64,000 bases of DNA from Thiococcus pfennigii (GTDB lineage: Bacteria; Pseudomonadota; Gammaproteobacteria; Chromatiales; Chromatiaceae), in contig NZ_NRRW01000001.1 in NCBI RefSeq assembly GCF_016583835.1, forward strand, positions 124,001 to 188,000, written 5' to 3'. The notes beneath the pieces are model-generated. The model saw only the letters and a list, made by a program, of their open reading frames with translations. It was not told the DNA's origin and ran no database searches. Shown piece after piece: positions 24,201 to 36,858 of the stretch. The position numbers were made by a program, and so were the translations under genes. The stretch's first letter is position 1. Every line of letters begins with the position of its first letter.

Positions 24201-26794
24201 TCGAAGAGATCGGGTTGAATGAAGCCGGTCGCATCGCGCGCGCCGTCCTTGGTGCCATTCTTGTCGATCGGTCCCTTGGCCTTGGCCGGCCCCTTGGCCT
24301 TGGCCGGTCCCTTGGCCTTGGCCGATCCCTTGCCACCGAGGATCGGCGGCAACAGCGGCCCGGGGCCGAAGCCGCCACCCGCGCCCCCTTCGAGATCATC
24401 CCCGATGACCGAGAGCATGATCTCGATCAGGGCCTCGCGCCCGATCTCGCGCTCGAGCCGCTTGAACTCGGCCTTGTCCTTCGGGCTCATGGGCGTCTGA
24501 TCGAGCACCGCATCGAGGCCCATCGTGTTCAGCACGGTACGTAGCACATCGGCCGGGTCGGGCGGCGAGTCGCCGGAGAACGGGAATGGCGGCAGCGGAT
24601 CTCCGAAGAAGGGCATATCGGCCTCCTTCAGCAACTCCTCCAGGCGGTGCGCGGTCCGCCGATCGTCCTCCTGCAACGCGCGGTCGATGGCGACATCGAG
24701 CCGGTCCAGCGCCGCGTCGCTGACACGGCGGTAGTTGCCGCGGTAGGTCGCCTCGAAGGCATGCAACTCGAAGACCGGGGCACCGGGCCAGCGCTTGAGC
24801 GCCAACTTCGCGAAGGCCAGCCGCGCATTGTCGAGCCCGGCCCGGCGCAGGGTCTCGCAGGCGCCATGGACCTCCTGCAACGACAGATTCGCCGCGGCCG
24901 CCGCCTTGAGCGACTTGTCGAGCAGGCGTCCCACGAGGCGCGGTAGCCGCTCGCCGGCATCGAGCTGGCCACGCAGCCGGGCGAAGAAGGCGAGCAGGTC
25001 GTCGCGCGCGATGGCGCGCGTGGGCGGCAGGCCAAGCGCCTTCAGGGTCGCCTTGGGATCGTCGCCGAAGGCGGCCGCCTCGAAGACGATCGCGAGCGCC
25101 GCATCCAAGGGGCCGGCCAGGCGCTGGCCGAGCCCGCGCAGCCGCTCGATCCCGGCCGCGTCGTCCTCGCCGAGGTCGACGAAGGCCGCCGTCAGCGCGT
25201 GACGCTCGCGCAGCCGCTCGCTGTTCGCCCAACCCTCGGCCTGGGCCAGCTCGCGGCGCGCGAGATCGCGCCGCCCACCACGGGCCTGCTTGCGTGCGTG
25301 GGCGAGATGGGCGTTGACCAACCGCTCGCGGACCCCGCCGTTGATCGGGTCCAGGGCCAAGATCTGCCGGGCGAGACCAGCGGCCTTCTTGAAGGCACCC
25401 CCGGCGATCGCCGTATCCAGTGCCGCCGTCAGCAGCCGCACATCCTCCGGCCAGCGCCCCTGGGCCAGATCGAGCAGCCGGCGCGCGCCCTTGAGCGACC
25501 GGCGGGCCAGATAGAAGCGGATCAGCCCCAGATGGGTCTCGCGATCGTCCGGATCGTATCGCAGGCTCTCCTCGAGGGCGGCGACGACGGCCGCCTCGAG
25601 TTCGTCGTCGTGCCCAGCCGGCAGGTGCTCGAGGAGCTTGTTTCGACTGTGCGCGCGACGCAGGGCCAACGCGACCTCGACTGCCTCGTCGCTGCCCGGC
25701 GCGGGCGCGGCGTCGCCATGGCACGCCGCGGCCCAGGACCGCCAGGCATGGAGGATGGCCCAGGCGTCTGGCCTGCGCTCGGCGTGCCAGGCCGCGACCA
25801 GGTGGCTTTCAGCCTCCGAGAGGCGACCCAGACCCTGTTTGGCCGCCCATTGCAGGCTCTTCGGAAAATCGTCCTTCAGCAGCCGCAGCCCGCGACGTCG
25901 CACCCAATCCGGCCCAAGCTCCCCCCGGTGGCGGATCATCAGGCGCAGCAGCTCCGCCGGGGCCGGGTCCGGGCCGAGTCGGGCGAGCTCCAGCCACAGG
26001 GCCTGCCGAGCCGGGCTCCAACCCCGCAGCGTGAGCGCAAAGCGCTGCGCCGACTCGCCGACGGCGTACAACTGCTCGGCGAGCTCGGCCTCCGGCAGCG
26101 TCGCGAGGACGGCGGCCCGGTGCAAGTCGGCGAAGCCGGCCGCGACCTTGGCGCGCCCGAGCTGTGCGGCGGCCTCCTCGGGGCGCTCCGGCAGACGCTG
26201 CAGGGCCTTGAGGATCTGGACCAGATCGCGATAAGGCGAGCGAAACGGGATCACGCCGAGCGCCGCAGTCAAGCCGGCCTCGTCGCCGCGACAGTAGGCG
26301 GCCAACGCCTCACGGGCAGCCTGCCCGTGGGCCAGAATCGGATCGTCGGGCGGGAGATCGCGGCCGATGTCCTCGGTGCCGGCTAGCCAGTGCGCCGCCA
26401 AATGGGACCGCAAGTCGGCGGCCATTTCGGCCGGCAAGCGCTCGGCCTCGTCGCGATAGAGGGCGAGGACCGCACGGAGGTCACCGACCCGCAGCAGCAA
26501 CGCGATCTGACGCGGGTCGAAGGCCACATCCTCGCCAAGCAGGCGGCGATTCTCCCACATCACCAGGGCCTCCTTGAGGAGCCCCTTGTCGCTGAGTTGC
26601 TGGGCACGCCCGGCGTAGGCGGCCGCGAGCCCCTCGCGCACCTCCGCGGACGGCTCCCGTTTGAGCAGATCCTTGAAGGCGGCGATCGCCTCGCGGAAGC
26701 GCCGGTCGGCCAGATGCCGGCGGGCGCCCTCGGCGAGGTCGCGGCCAGACTCCCGTGGGTTCGACGGCTGTTTGGATCTCTTCTTCGCTTTCAT
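24197..26794 (-). CDS. Large TPR-type helical-repeat protein leading the Hsp70 operon
   Basis: 865 residues, no signal peptide, start at ATG 26794 ([20 protein letters not shown]). The body is a long solenoid of helical pairs with TPR-like units, for example [20 protein letters not shown] near residue 35, [17 protein letters not shown], and [20 protein letters not shown] followed by [20 protein letters not shown] near residue 470. Near the C-terminus a conserved-looking block ([20 protein letters not shown]) is followed by a three-fold repeat of KAKGPA (encoded at 24273-24326). It is the first gene of the operon and its stop overlaps the J-like start. A role as substrate scaffold for the Hsp70 is inferred from context only. 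The promoter region (26795-27018) is shared with mutS. Confidence 0.8.
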   Translation of the reverse strand: MKAKKRSKQPSNPRESGRDLAEGARRHLADRRFREAIAAFKDLLKREPSAEVREGLAAAYAGRAQQLSDKGLLKEALVMWENRRLLGEDVAFDPRQIALLLRVGDLRAVLALYRDEAERLPAEMAADLRSHLAAHWLAGTEDIGRDLPPDDPILAHGQAAREALAAYCRGDEAGLTAALGVIPFRSPYRDLVQILKALQRLPERPEEAAAQLGRAKVAAGFADLHRAAVLATLPEAELAEQLYAVGESAQRFALTLRGWSPARQALWLELARLGPDPAPAELLRLMIRHRGELGPDWVRRRGLRLLKDDFPKSLQWAAKQGLGRLSEAESHLVAAWHAERRPDAWAILHAWRSWAAACHGDAAPAPGSDEAVEVALALRRAHSRNKLLEHLPAGHDDELEAAVVAALEESLRYDPDDRETHLGLIRFYLARRSLKGARRLLDLAQGRWPEDVRLLTAALDTAIAGGAFKKAAGLARQILALDPINGGVRERLVNAHLAHARKQARGGRRDLARRELAQAEGWANSERLRERHALTAAFVDLGEDDAAGIERLRGLGQRLAGPLDAALAIVFEAAAFGDDPKATLKALGLPPTRAIARDDLLAFFARLRGQLDAGERLPRLVGRLLDKSLKAAAAANLSLQEVHGACETLRRAGLDNARLAFAKLALKRWPGAPVFELHAFEATYRGNYRRVSDAALDRLDVAIDRALQEDDRRTAHRLEELLKEADMPFFGDPLPPFPFSGDSPPDPADVLRTVLNTMGLDAVLDQTPMSPKDKAEFKRLEREIGREALIEIMLSVIGDDLEGGAGGGFGPGPLLPPILGGKGSAKAKGPAKAKGPAKAKGPIDKNGTKDGARDATGFIQPDLFE
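24273..24326 (-). repeat. In-gene tandem repeat, three 18-bp units
   Basis: Three near-identical 18-bp units encode three KAKGPA/S-type hexapeptides in the C-terminal linker of the TPR protein. Copy number could vary by slippage. Confidence 0.8.
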
Positions 26795-27018
26795 CCGTCC
26801 AAATTATCCTGAAACCTAGGCACCGTCGCCAGGGGCTCGGCCCATCCGACTGGCCGGCGCGCAGATGTGCCGAGCGGCCTTCTCCGGCACAATGGTGGAT
26901 CGCTCGCCGCCCCGCGCACCCGGCCCAGCCGCCGACGCGCCGAATCGAGACCCGCCGCGGCGGGTCCCCGACGCCCCGGCGGCCACCGCCTCGGCAGGTC
27001 ACCGACTCCCGTTTCCCA

Positions 27019-29586
27019 ATGAGCAAGACAGACACCCCTTCCCACACCCCCGTCATGCAGCAGTACCTCCGAATGAAGGCGGAGTACCCGGACATGCTGC
27101 TGTTCTACCGAATGGGGGACTTCTACGAGCTCTTCTACGAGGACGCCGAGCGCGCCGCGCGGCTGCTCGACATCACGCTGACCAAGCGCGGCCAGTCGGC
27201 CGGGCGCCCGATCCCGATGGCCGGGGTCCCCTACCATGCCGCCGAGGGCTACCTCGCGAAGCTGGTGCGCCAGGGCGTGGCGGTGGCGATCTGCGAGCAG
27301 ATCGGCGACCCGGCCAAGTCCAAGGGGCCGGTCGAGCGGGCCGTCGTGCGCGTCGTGACACCCGGCACCCTGACCGACGAGGCCCTGCTCGATGACCGCC
27401 AGGAGAACCTGTTGGCGGCGATCCACGCGGGCCCCGAGGGCGTCGGACTGGCCGTGTTGGAGCTCTCCAGCGGGCGCTTCGCGGTGCAGGAGTTGGCCGG
27501 CCGCGAGGCCCTGGTCGGCGAGCTGGAGCGGCTGCGCCCGGCCGAGATCTTGATCGCCGAGGACAGCCCGCTGCCCGATGCCCTGTCGCTCGCGCGCGGC
27601 ATCACCCACCGCCCGGCCTGGCACTTCGACCCCGACAGCGCCCGGCGCCTGCTCTGCGAGCAGTTCGGCACCCGCGACCTGACCGGCTTCGGCTGCGCCG
27701 ACTTATCGCTCGCGATCGGCGCCGCCGGCTGCCTGCTCCAGTACGTCCAGCACACCCAGCGCGCCGCCCTGCCCCACCTGCGCGGGCTCACGACCGAGCG
27801 GCGCGACGAGGCCGTCCTCCTCGATGCGGCGACGCGCCGCAACCTGGAGATCACCGCGAGCCTCTCGGGCCGCCCCGAGCACACGCTCGCCGGCGTCATG
27901 GACCGCACCCGCACCGCGATGGGGGCGCGGCTCCTGCGCCGCTGGCTCGGGCGACCGCTGCGCGAGCGCGCCGCCGTGGCGGCCCGTCACGAGGCGCTCG
28001 CGACCCTGCTCGCAGGCGGCCTGGAGGCCGACCTGCGCGAGGTCCTGGCCGGCATCGGCGATCTGGAGCGGATCCTCGCGCGCGTCGCGCTCGGCTCGGC
28101 TCGGCCGCGCGACCTCGCGGTGCTGCGCGACTCGCTGGCGAGCCTGCCGGCGCTGCGCGCCCCGCTCGCCGCCATCGACGACGCCCTCCTGGTCGGCCTG
28201 AGCGACGACCTCGGCGACCAGGGCGCGACGGTCGCGCTCCTCGAGCGGGCCATCATCGCGAGCCCGCCCCTCCTGATTCGCGACGGCGGCGTCATCGCCC
28301 CCGGCTACGACCCGGACCTCGACGCCCTGCGCGACCTCTCGGCGAATGCCGACCAGTTCCTCCTCGACCTGGAGGCGCGCGAGCGTGCGCGTACCGGCAT
28401 CGCCGGCCTCAAGGTCGGCTACAACCGCGTCCACGGCTACTACATCGAACTCGGCCGCAGCCAGGCCGAGCGCGTCCCGACCGAGTACGTGCGCCGCCAG
28501 ACGCTCAAGGGCGCCGAACGCTACATCACTCCCGAGCTCAAGCGCTTCGAGGACGAGGTGCTGAGCAGCCGCGAACGCGCCCTGGCCCGCGAGAAGGCCC
28601 TCTACGAGGCGCTTCTCGAGCGGCTGCGCGAAGGGCTCGGACCGCTCCAGCTGGCAGCCACCGCGATCGCGACCCTCGATGTGCTCGCCGACCTCGCCGA
28701 GTGCGCCCGGCGCCTCGGCTGGCAGCGCCCCGAGCTGGTCGAGGAGCCCGTCATCGCGATCGAGGGCGGGCGCCACCCGGTCGTCGAGCAGGTCCTCGAT
28801 GCGCCCTTCGTCGCCAACGACTGTCGGCTCGACGATCAGCGCCGTCTGGCCGTGGTCACCGGGCCGAACATGGGCGGCAAGTCGACCTTCATGCGCCAGA
28901 CCGCGCTGATCGTTCTGCTCGCCCATGCCGGCAGCTTCGTCCCGGCGCGCCGCGCCCGCCTCGGCCCGATCGACCGGATCTTCTCGCGCATCGGCGCCGC
29001 CGACGACCTCGCCGGCGGGCGCTCCACCTTCATGGTCGAGATGGAGGAGACGGCCAACATCCTGCACAATGCGACCGACCGAAGCCTGGTCCTGATGGAC
29101 GAGGTCGGGCGCGGCACCAGCACCTTCGACGGCCTATCGCTGGCCTGGGCCTGCGCCGTGGAACTCGCGACCCGCCTGCGGGCCTTCACGCTCTTCGCGA
29201 CCCACTACTTCGAGCTCACGACCCTGCCCGACGAATATCCAGGCATCGTCAACCTGCACCTCGACGCCGTCGAGCACGGCGAGACGATCGTCTTCCTCCA
29301 CGAGGTGCGCGAGGGCCCGGCCAACCAGAGCTACGGCCTCCAGGTCGCCGCCCTTGCCGGCGTGCCGCGGGACGTCATCGGGCGGGCCCGCGAGCGCCTG
29401 CGCGAGCTTGAACGCACGGCGCGGGCACACTCCGAGCGCGGCGCGACCCAGCTCTCGCTGCCGCTCGACGCCCCGCGCAACCCGGCCGTCGAGGCCCTCG
29501 CGGCCCTCGACCCGGACAGTCTCTCGCCACGCGCCGCCCTCGATGCCCTCTATCGCCTCAAGGCCCTGGCCTTCGAGCGGGCCTAA
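27019..29586 (+). CDS. mutS: DNA mismatch repair protein MutS
   Basis: Mismatch-recognition ATPase of 855 residues, close to the usual MutS length. The start is ATG 27019 ([20 protein letters not shown]); the longer upstream frame is not conserved. The mismatch-binding Phe-x-Glu is in [13 protein letters not shown] near residue 35. Further landmarks: [20 protein letters not shown], clamp-domain [15 protein letters not shown], Walker [32 protein letters not shown], Walker [21 protein letters not shown] and the ATHYFELT motif. It acts with MutL, which is not in the window. It is divergent from the Hsp70 operon. Confidence 0.97.
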   Translation: MSKTDTPSHTPVMQQYLRMKAEYPDMLLFYRMGDFYELFYEDAERAARLLDITLTKRGQSAGRPIPMAGVPYHAAEGYLAKLVRQGVAVAICEQIGDPAKSKGPVERAVVRVVTPGTLTDEALLDDRQENLLAAIHAGPEGVGLAVLELSSGRFAVQELAGREALVGELERLRPAEILIAEDSPLPDALSLARGITHRPAWHFDPDSARRLLCEQFGTRDLTGFGCADLSLAIGAAGCLLQYVQHTQRAALPHLRGLTTERRDEAVLLDAATRRNLEITASLSGRPEHTLAGVMDRTRTAMGARLLRRWLGRPLRERAAVAARHEALATLLAGGLEADLREVLAGIGDLERILARVALGSARPRDLAVLRDSLASLPALRAPLAAIDDALLVGLSDDLGDQGATVALLERAIIASPPLLIRDGGVIAPGYDPDLDALRDLSANADQFLLDLEARERARTGIAGLKVGYNRVHGYYIELGRSQAERVPTEYVRRQTLKGAERYITPELKRFEDEVLSSRERALAREKALYEALLERLREGLGPLQLAATAIATLDVLADLAECARRLGWQRPELVEEPVIAIEGGRHPVVEQVLDAPFVANDCRLDDQRRLAVVTGPNMGGKSTFMRQTALIVLLAHAGSFVPARRARLGPIDRIFSRIGAADDLAGGRSTFMVEMEETANILHNATDRSLVLMDEVGRGTSTFDGLSLAWACAVELATRLRAFTLFATHYFELTTLPDEYPGIVNLHLDAVEHGETIVFLHEVREGPANQSYGLQVAALAGVPRDVIGRARERLRELERTARAHSERGATQLSLPLDAPRNPAVEALAALDPDSLSPRAALDALYRLKALAFERA

Positions 29587-29601
29587 TGCACGATGCAAGG
29601 G

Positions 29602-29764
29602 CAACCGGCACATCTTCTTCGAACTACGAAACACGCGAAACACGCGAAACACGCGAAAAGGCTGAATGAACAAATTGTTATCCGCTGTTTTTCGCGACTT
29701 TCGGGTATTTCGTAGTTTCTTTTCTTCCACGGGCCCGTGTAGGTTGTTTCGGCACCGTTCCTAA
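29602..29764 (+). repeat. Dispersed repeat family A, copy 2
   Basis: About 163 bp between mutS and the alpha/beta hydrolase gene. It begins CAACCGGCACATCTTCTTCG and ends TTGTTTCGGCACCGTTCCTA, with ACTACGAAA / TTTCGTAGT inverted ends. This copy has three tandem CACGCGAAA units where the other copies have one. Confidence 0.85.
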
Positions 29765-29802
29765 GGCCCGCGCCACCGCACCGCCGCCATCAAGGAGTCA
29801 CG

Positions 29803-30606
29803 ATGCCCAAGACCCCGTCCTGCGACGACCGCTGGCTGCTCCACGCCACCGCCCCACTGCGCCTCGCGCTGGAGGGCCGCGCGGGCTGGGAGCACGGCGC
29901 GACGCTCGCCGCCCAGCCCCTGCTCGCGCGCGCCCCGCGCGGCGACGGCCACCCGGTCCTCACGCTGCCGCTGATGCTCGGCAACGATCTGCCGATGCAG
30001 CCGCTGCGCGTCTATCTCGCGGGGCGCGGCTATGCCCCTTACCCCTGGGGACTCGGCATCAACCTCGGGCCACGCGGCGACCTGCTGGCCCGCTGCCTCG
30101 CACGACTGCACGACCTGCACCACCGCCACGGGCGGCGTGTCAGCCTGATCGGCTGGAGCCTGGGCGGCCTCTATGCCCGCGAGCTCGCCAAGGAGGCGCC
30201 GGAGGCGGTGCGCCTCGTCATCACGCTCGGCACGCCCTTCACCGGCGCGCCCCGCCCGGCCGACCTCTGGCGGCTCTACGAGCGCCTCACCGGTGAGCCG
30301 ATGGGCCTGCCCGAGCACCACGGCCCGCTCGATCGGCCGCCGCCGGTGCCGACCACGTCGATCTACAGCCGCAGCGACGGCATCGTCCCCTGGCCATGCA
30401 GCCGCGAGCGCGAGGGACCTCAGAGCGAGAACATCGAGGTCGAGTCGAGCCACCTCGGGCTCGGGGCGCATCCGCTCGCCTGGTACGCGATCGCCGAGCG
30501 CCTGGCCCAGCCCGAAGGCGCCTGGCGCCCGTTCGAGCGGCGCGGCTGGCGGGCCCTGCTCTACCCGGATCCGCGCCGCGCGCGCACCCCGGCGGCGCCT
30601 TGGTGA
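29803..30606 (+). CDS. Alpha/beta hydrolase (lipase/esterase-like)
   Basis: 267 residues, with AAGGAGTCACG ahead of the ATG at 29803. The nucleophile elbow is LIGWSLGGLYA with Ser119; an acidic residue (SDGIVPW) and a His (ESSHLGLG) follow in the order expected for the catalytic triad. The N-terminal strand-loop VLTLPLMLGNDLPMQPLRVY and GYAPYPWGLGINLGPRGD recall predicted acetyltransferase/hydrolase proteins of the alpha/beta superfamily in gammaproteobacteria. There is no signal peptide. The substrate is unknown. It is flanked by a dispersed repeat upstream and trpB downstream. Confidence 0.87.
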   Translation: MPKTPSCDDRWLLHATAPLRLALEGRAGWEHGATLAAQPLLARAPRGDGHPVLTLPLMLGNDLPMQPLRVYLAGRGYAPYPWGLGINLGPRGDLLARCLARLHDLHHRHGRRVSLIGWSLGGLYARELAKEAPEAVRLVITLGTPFTGAPRPADLWRLYERLTGEPMGLPEHHGPLDRPPPVPTTSIYSRSDGIVPWPCSREREGPQSENIEVESSHLGLGAHPLAWYAIAERLAQPEGAWRPFERRGWRALLYPDPRRARTPAAPW

Positions 30607-30753
30607 ATCCTTAGTGAATCATTGAGTAGCGCGATGCTCGCGCCGGACGACTCGAAGGCGGACAATAGCCGCGCCCGAGCCCGGCACCGCCCGGGGCGCG
30701 CACAGCACGACAAAGACCGCGATCACCCATTGCACAGGAGGCTCCACAGGCCC

Positions 30754-32115
30754 ATGAGCGATACCGTCAAGTTCCTGCTCCCCGAGCAGGACATCCCCAA
30801 GTCCTGGTACAACATCACCGCCGATCTGCCGACGCCCCTACCGCCGGTCCTGCACCCCGGGACCAAGCAGCCGATCGGCCCCGACGACCTGGCCGTCATC
30901 TTCCCGCGCGCCGTCATCGAGCAGGAGATGAGCCAGGAGCGCGAGATCGAGATCCCGACCCCGGTGCGCGACGTCTACCGCCAGTGGCGCCCATCGCCGC
31001 TGTTCCGCGCCAGGCGCCTGGAACGGGTACTCGGCACCCCGGCCAAGATCTACTACAAGTACGAAGGGGTGAGCCCGGCGGGCAGCCACAAGGTGAACTC
31101 GGCGATCGCCCAGGCCTTCTACAACAAGCAGGAGGGGGTACGGCGCATCGCGACCGAGACAGGCGCCGGCCAGTGGGGCTCGTCGCTGGCCCTCGCCGGG
31201 GCGCTGTTCGACATCGAGGTCGAGGTCTACATGGTCAAGGTGAGCTTCCAGCAGAAGCCCTACCGCCGCGCCATGATGGAGACCTTCGGCGCCCGCTGCA
31301 TCGCCAGCCCGAGCGACACGACCGAATCCGGCCGCGCCGTCCTCGCCGAGCACCCCGACAGCAGCGGCAGCCTCGGCATCGCGATCAGCGAGGCGGTCGA
31401 GGTCGCCGCGAAGAACGACGACACCTGCTATGCGCTCGGCAGCGTGCTCAACCACGTCCTGCTGCACCAGACCGTGATCGGCCAGGAGGCGATGCGGCAG
31501 ATGGAGATGGCCGGCGACTACCCCGACATGATCATCGGCTGCACCGGCGGCGGCAGCAACTTCGCCGGCCTCGCCTTCCCGTTCCTCGGCGAGCAGCTGC
31601 GCGGGGGCCGCCGGGTCGAGTGCATCGCCGTCGAGCCCTCCGCCTGCCCGACCCTGACCAAGGGCCGGTTGGCCTACGACTACGGTGACACCGCCCACCT
31701 GACGCCGCTGGTCAAGATGTTCACGCTCGGCTCCGGCTTCGTCCCGCCGGGCTTCCACGCCGGCGGCCTGCGCTACCACGGCATGGCGCCACAGGTCAGC
31801 CACCTGGCCGACCTCGGGCTCATCGACCCACGCTCCTACAACCAGCTCGAATGCTTCGCAGCCGGCATCCAGTTCGCGAAGGCGGAGGGGATCATGCCGG
31901 CCCCGGAGGCGACCCACGCGATCCGCGCCGCCATCCACGAGGCCGAGCGCTGCCGCGAGGCCGGCGAGGCGAAGACCATCCTCTTCAACCTCTCCGGCCA
32001 CGGCCACTTCGACATGCAGGCCTACACGGACTACCTGGGCGGCAAGCTCAAGGACCTCGTCTACGACGAATCCGAGGTCGCGATGGCCCTGGCCGGCCTC
32101 CCATCGGTCGCCTGA
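30754..32115 (+). CDS. trpB: Tryptophan synthase beta chain, TrpB2 type
   Basis: 453-residue PLP enzyme of the TrpB2 branch, which is longer than the standard 400-residue TrpB. It condenses indole with serine to make tryptophan. The start is ATG 30754, behind ACAGGAGGCTCC. The PLP lysine is Lys113 in [13 protein letters not shown], and the phosphate loop is [15 protein letters not shown]. Branch-specific features are the N-terminal extension ([20 protein letters not shown]) and [14 protein letters not shown]. TrpB2 proteins often work without tight binding to TrpA; there is no trpA here. A large inverted repeat follows the stop. Confidence 0.94.
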   Translation: MSDTVKFLLPEQDIPKSWYNITADLPTPLPPVLHPGTKQPIGPDDLAVIFPRAVIEQEMSQEREIEIPTPVRDVYRQWRPSPLFRARRLERVLGTPAKIYYKYEGVSPAGSHKVNSAIAQAFYNKQEGVRRIATETGAGQWGSSLALAGALFDIEVEVYMVKVSFQQKPYRRAMMETFGARCIASPSDTTESGRAVLAEHPDSSGSLGIAISEAVEVAAKNDDTCYALGSVLNHVLLHQTVIGQEAMRQMEMAGDYPDMIIGCTGGGSNFAGLAFPFLGEQLRGGRRVECIAVEPSACPTLTKGRLAYDYGDTAHLTPLVKMFTLGSGFVPPGFHAGGLRYHGMAPQVSHLADLGLIDPRSYNQLECFAAGIQFAKAEGIMPAPEATHAIRAAIHEAERCREAGEAKTILFNLSGHGHFDMQAYTDYLGGKLKDLVYDESEVAMALAGLPSVA

Positions 32116-32117
32116 CG

Positions 32118-32197
32118 AAAAGAGAAAAGGGGTCAAAAAGAGAAAAGGGGTCAGAGCCCTTTTTAATCCCCGGTCAAAAAGGGCTCTGACCCCTTTT
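32118..32197. repeat. Tandem 18-mer plus 22-bp perfect inverted repeat, possible terminator
   Basis: AAAAGAGAAAAGGGGTCA occurs twice in tandem (32118-32135 and 32136-32153). The arm 32143-32164 (AAAAGGGGTCAGAGCCC plus five T) is exactly inverted at 32176-32197, with an 11-base loop. It starts two bases past the trpB stop, so it can act as a terminator. The AAAAGGGGTCAGAGCCC text is a dispersed REP-type sequence I recall from many genomes. Confidence 0.85.
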
Positions 32198-32406
32198 GAC
32201 CCATGTAATCTTTTGCATTGATATACGCGGATGCCGACGACCGCGCGTTCGGTTATCTTGCGGATTTACTTTGGGGTTATTGTGCGACCGTTGCCGCCGC
32301 CGGCGCGGACCGTTCGCGTGACCGCCTCGCCGCGCCATGCGCTACCCGCCCCTGGTCGGCTCGGACCCCGCCGTCAATCCTGTTCCGAACCTAGAGAGAG
32401 TGTGCG

Positions 32407-34779
<2,373 letters not shown>

Positions 34780-34815
34780 CCCGGTTGGGCCGACGCGAAA
34801 GGCCCAACGCGCCCC

Positions 34816-34840
34816 CTGCCGGCGTGCGATCCGCCGGCAG
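34816..34840 (+). terminator. Hairpin after ppsA
   Basis: CTGCCGGCG at 34816-34824 pairs with CGCCGGCAG at 34832-34840 around a 7-base loop, 37 bases after the ppsA stop. No T run. A second palindrome (CGGGGC-TTAC-GCCCCG) lies at 34921-34936. Confidence 0.5.
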
Positions 34841-35074
34841 GCGCCTGCGCGGGGCGACTTCTGCCCGAATCGCCCCCAGATCCTCTCAGGGAGGCGCTCA
34901 AGTATTCAGCGCTTCCCGTGCGGGGCTTACGCCCCGTGCTGATTCTTGGCCAGGACGGCCAATCAATCAGCTTCTCCCGAGGCAATCGCCGACGACCACC
35001 GCCCCAGCAGGCGGCCCGGCCCGCTCGGCGGCGGCCGCCAGCCCGGCGGTGCTTTTTCCAATGGTCACGCCACG

Positions 35075-36184
35075 ATGGCCCGCGTCTGGTTCAACCGGAC
35101 CTTTTCCAATGTCCGCGCCCTCCTCGAGCTCATCCGTCGAGGCGACTCGGCCGGCGAGCACGAGCTCCTGTGCAGCCACACCCAGCCCGGTTTCCCCGGC
35201 TTCCTCGCCGCGCACGAGGCCTTCCTCGAACCCGTCCAACTGAAGGGCGACGACTATATCGACTACTGCCTCGCGACCTGCGCGACGCGGGGCATCGATC
35301 ATCTCTGGCCCGGCAAGGAGGCCGAGCGGCTTGCCGCCGAGCGGCCGCGCTTCGCCGCGGCCGGCGTCGAGGTCCTGAACGTGGCCGCGCCCGAGACGCT
35401 CGCGCTGCTGCGCGACAAGGACCGCTTCGGCAAGCGGATGCGGGGTGCCGCGATCCCGCCACCCGACTACCGGGCGATCCACACCGCGGCCGAATTCGAG
35501 GCCGCCTATGCGGAGCTGCGCGCCCGCCATCCGGTCCTCTGCATCAAGCCGGCCGAGGGCGTCAACGGCACTGGCTTCCGCGTCATCGACGAGGGCCGCA
35601 ACGGCGTGCAGATCCTCCTCCAGGGCGCCCTCCACGCGATCCACCTGGCCGGGCTGCGCCAACTGCTGGGGGAGGCGGGAGAGTTCCCGCCACTCCTGCT
35701 GATGGAGTACCTGGATGGTCCCGAATACAGCGTCGACGCGGTCGGCGACGGCCAGCGGCTGATCGCCCTGGTCCAGCGCGAGAAGGGCGGCGCCGGCACC
35801 TATGGCCAGCGGATCGTCGCGCGCCCGGCCCTGGAGCAGGCGGTGGCCGAGATGACCGCGGCCTTCGCGCTGCGCGGGCTGTTCAATATCCAATTTCGGG
35901 AGGGGCGCGACGGGCTGCGACTCTTGGAGATCAATCCGCGCTTCTCCGGCGGCATCGGCTACGGCGCGCTCGCCGGCGTGAACCTCCCCTTCCTCGCGCT
36001 CGACGGCCTGATCCACGGCTTCGCCGCGGGGCCGCCGCCGGCCGTCGCGGTCGGGGCGCGGCTGCTGGAGGTGGCGAACGTCTGCCGCATCGGCGACGAG
36101 GTCGAGACGGCGGACACCTCGGACAGGGTGCCGGCCGCCGCTCGCCACGTTTGGGACGGGACGCTCGCGACCCTCCCACCCTGA
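35075..36184 (+). CDS. ATP-grasp domain protein of unknown substrate
   Basis: 369 residues from ATG 35075 (MARVWFNRTFSNVRALLELI). The N-terminal domain resembles the pre-ATP-grasp Rossmann-like fold. The ATP-grasp core has DKDRFGKRMRGAAIPPPDYR, then VLCIKPAEGVNGTGFRVI (ATP-binding Lys and Gly-rich loop). Metal-binding residues lie in LMEYLDGPEYSVDAV, FNIQFREG and LLEINPRFSGGIGYG. This resembles the carbamoyl-phosphate-synthase-like ATP-grasp group, including members in tellurite-resistance-type clusters, but no such genes are adjacent. Product unknown; it would ligate a carboxylate to an amine. Confidence 0.87.
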   Translation: MARVWFNRTFSNVRALLELIRRGDSAGEHELLCSHTQPGFPGFLAAHEAFLEPVQLKGDDYIDYCLATCATRGIDHLWPGKEAERLAAERPRFAAAGVEVLNVAAPETLALLRDKDRFGKRMRGAAIPPPDYRAIHTAAEFEAAYAELRARHPVLCIKPAEGVNGTGFRVIDEGRNGVQILLQGALHAIHLAGLRQLLGEAGEFPPLLLMEYLDGPEYSVDAVGDGQRLIALVQREKGGAGTYGQRIVARPALEQAVAEMTAAFALRGLFNIQFREGRDGLRLLEINPRFSGGIGYGALAGVNLPFLALDGLIHGFAAGPPPAVAVGARLLEVANVCRIGDEVETADTSDRVPAAARHVWDGTLATLPP

Positions 36185-36211
36185 CGAGAGGGCCGCGCGG
36201 AATGGCCGCGG

Positions 36212-36667
36212 TCAGTCGCAGACGACTGCGTCCTGCTCAACCTCGCCGGTGCCGCCCTCGAACTCGTATTTGAACTTGCCAGGCGAGCCCCAGTTCGGTG
36301 CGACCAACATGCCGTGGAGCCCCTTCGCGCCAGGTGCACTCGCGAAATCGAGGCGCATCGCACAGGAGTCCATCGTGCACATGTAGTACCAGGGACCTTC
36401 GATCTCGACCTCGATCGGGTCGAAGGCCGGCCCGACCGCGCCCCACGTCACGGTACCCGTGCCGTTGGCCGTCTTCTCTGGTTGAACGGCGACGACCAAA
36501 TCGATCGTCAGCTCCGGTGCGCCCGTCATGCCTGCCGGGACTGAGGTCGCATAGCAGGCTCGGAACGACTCGACACCATCACCCGCCGGATCGGAGGCCA
36601 GCGTCGCGCCGCTGGCCATCAAGAACGCGGCCGCCAAGGCCGCCGTGCCACCGAAGATGCCTTTCAT
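36212..36667 (-). CDS. Secreted protein of unknown function
   Basis: 151 residues from ATG 36667 (MKGIFGGTAALAAAFLMASG), a typical signal peptide cut after TLA. The mature part is beta-rich, with AGMTGAPELTIDLVVAVQPE, GTGTVTWGAVGPAFDPIEVE, PWYYMCTMDSCAMRLDF and YEFEGGTGEVEQDAVVCD. Four Cys in the mature protein could form two disulfides. I know no family. The upstream in-frame residues are not protein-like. It is monocistronic. Confidence 0.75.
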   Translation of the reverse strand: MKGIFGGTAALAAAFLMASGATLASDPAGDGVESFRACYATSVPAGMTGAPELTIDLVVAVQPEKTANGTGTVTWGAVGPAFDPIEVEIEGPWYYMCTMDSCAMRLDFASAPGAKGLHGMLVAPNWGSPGKFKYEFEGGTGEVEQDAVVCD

Positions 36668-36858
36668 CTCTGGGTTTCCTCCCATGAGCGGTTTGCGAGG
36701 ACAAGACCGCCATCTCCGTCCGCCGCTTGGCCACCGGGACGACGGCGGACGGCGGGCGACGGTCAACCCCAAGATCCACTCGACACGGGTGCCCGATCAA
36801 CCCACGGCATCTGACCACATCTGACCGTATCTGACGGCCAGCGACCCGCTGGCGCGCA

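Noticed and set aside
29634-29662. Three tandem CACGCGAAA units, possible CRISPR repeats
   Set aside because: Units are 9 bp with no spacers, and lie inside a dispersed repeat.
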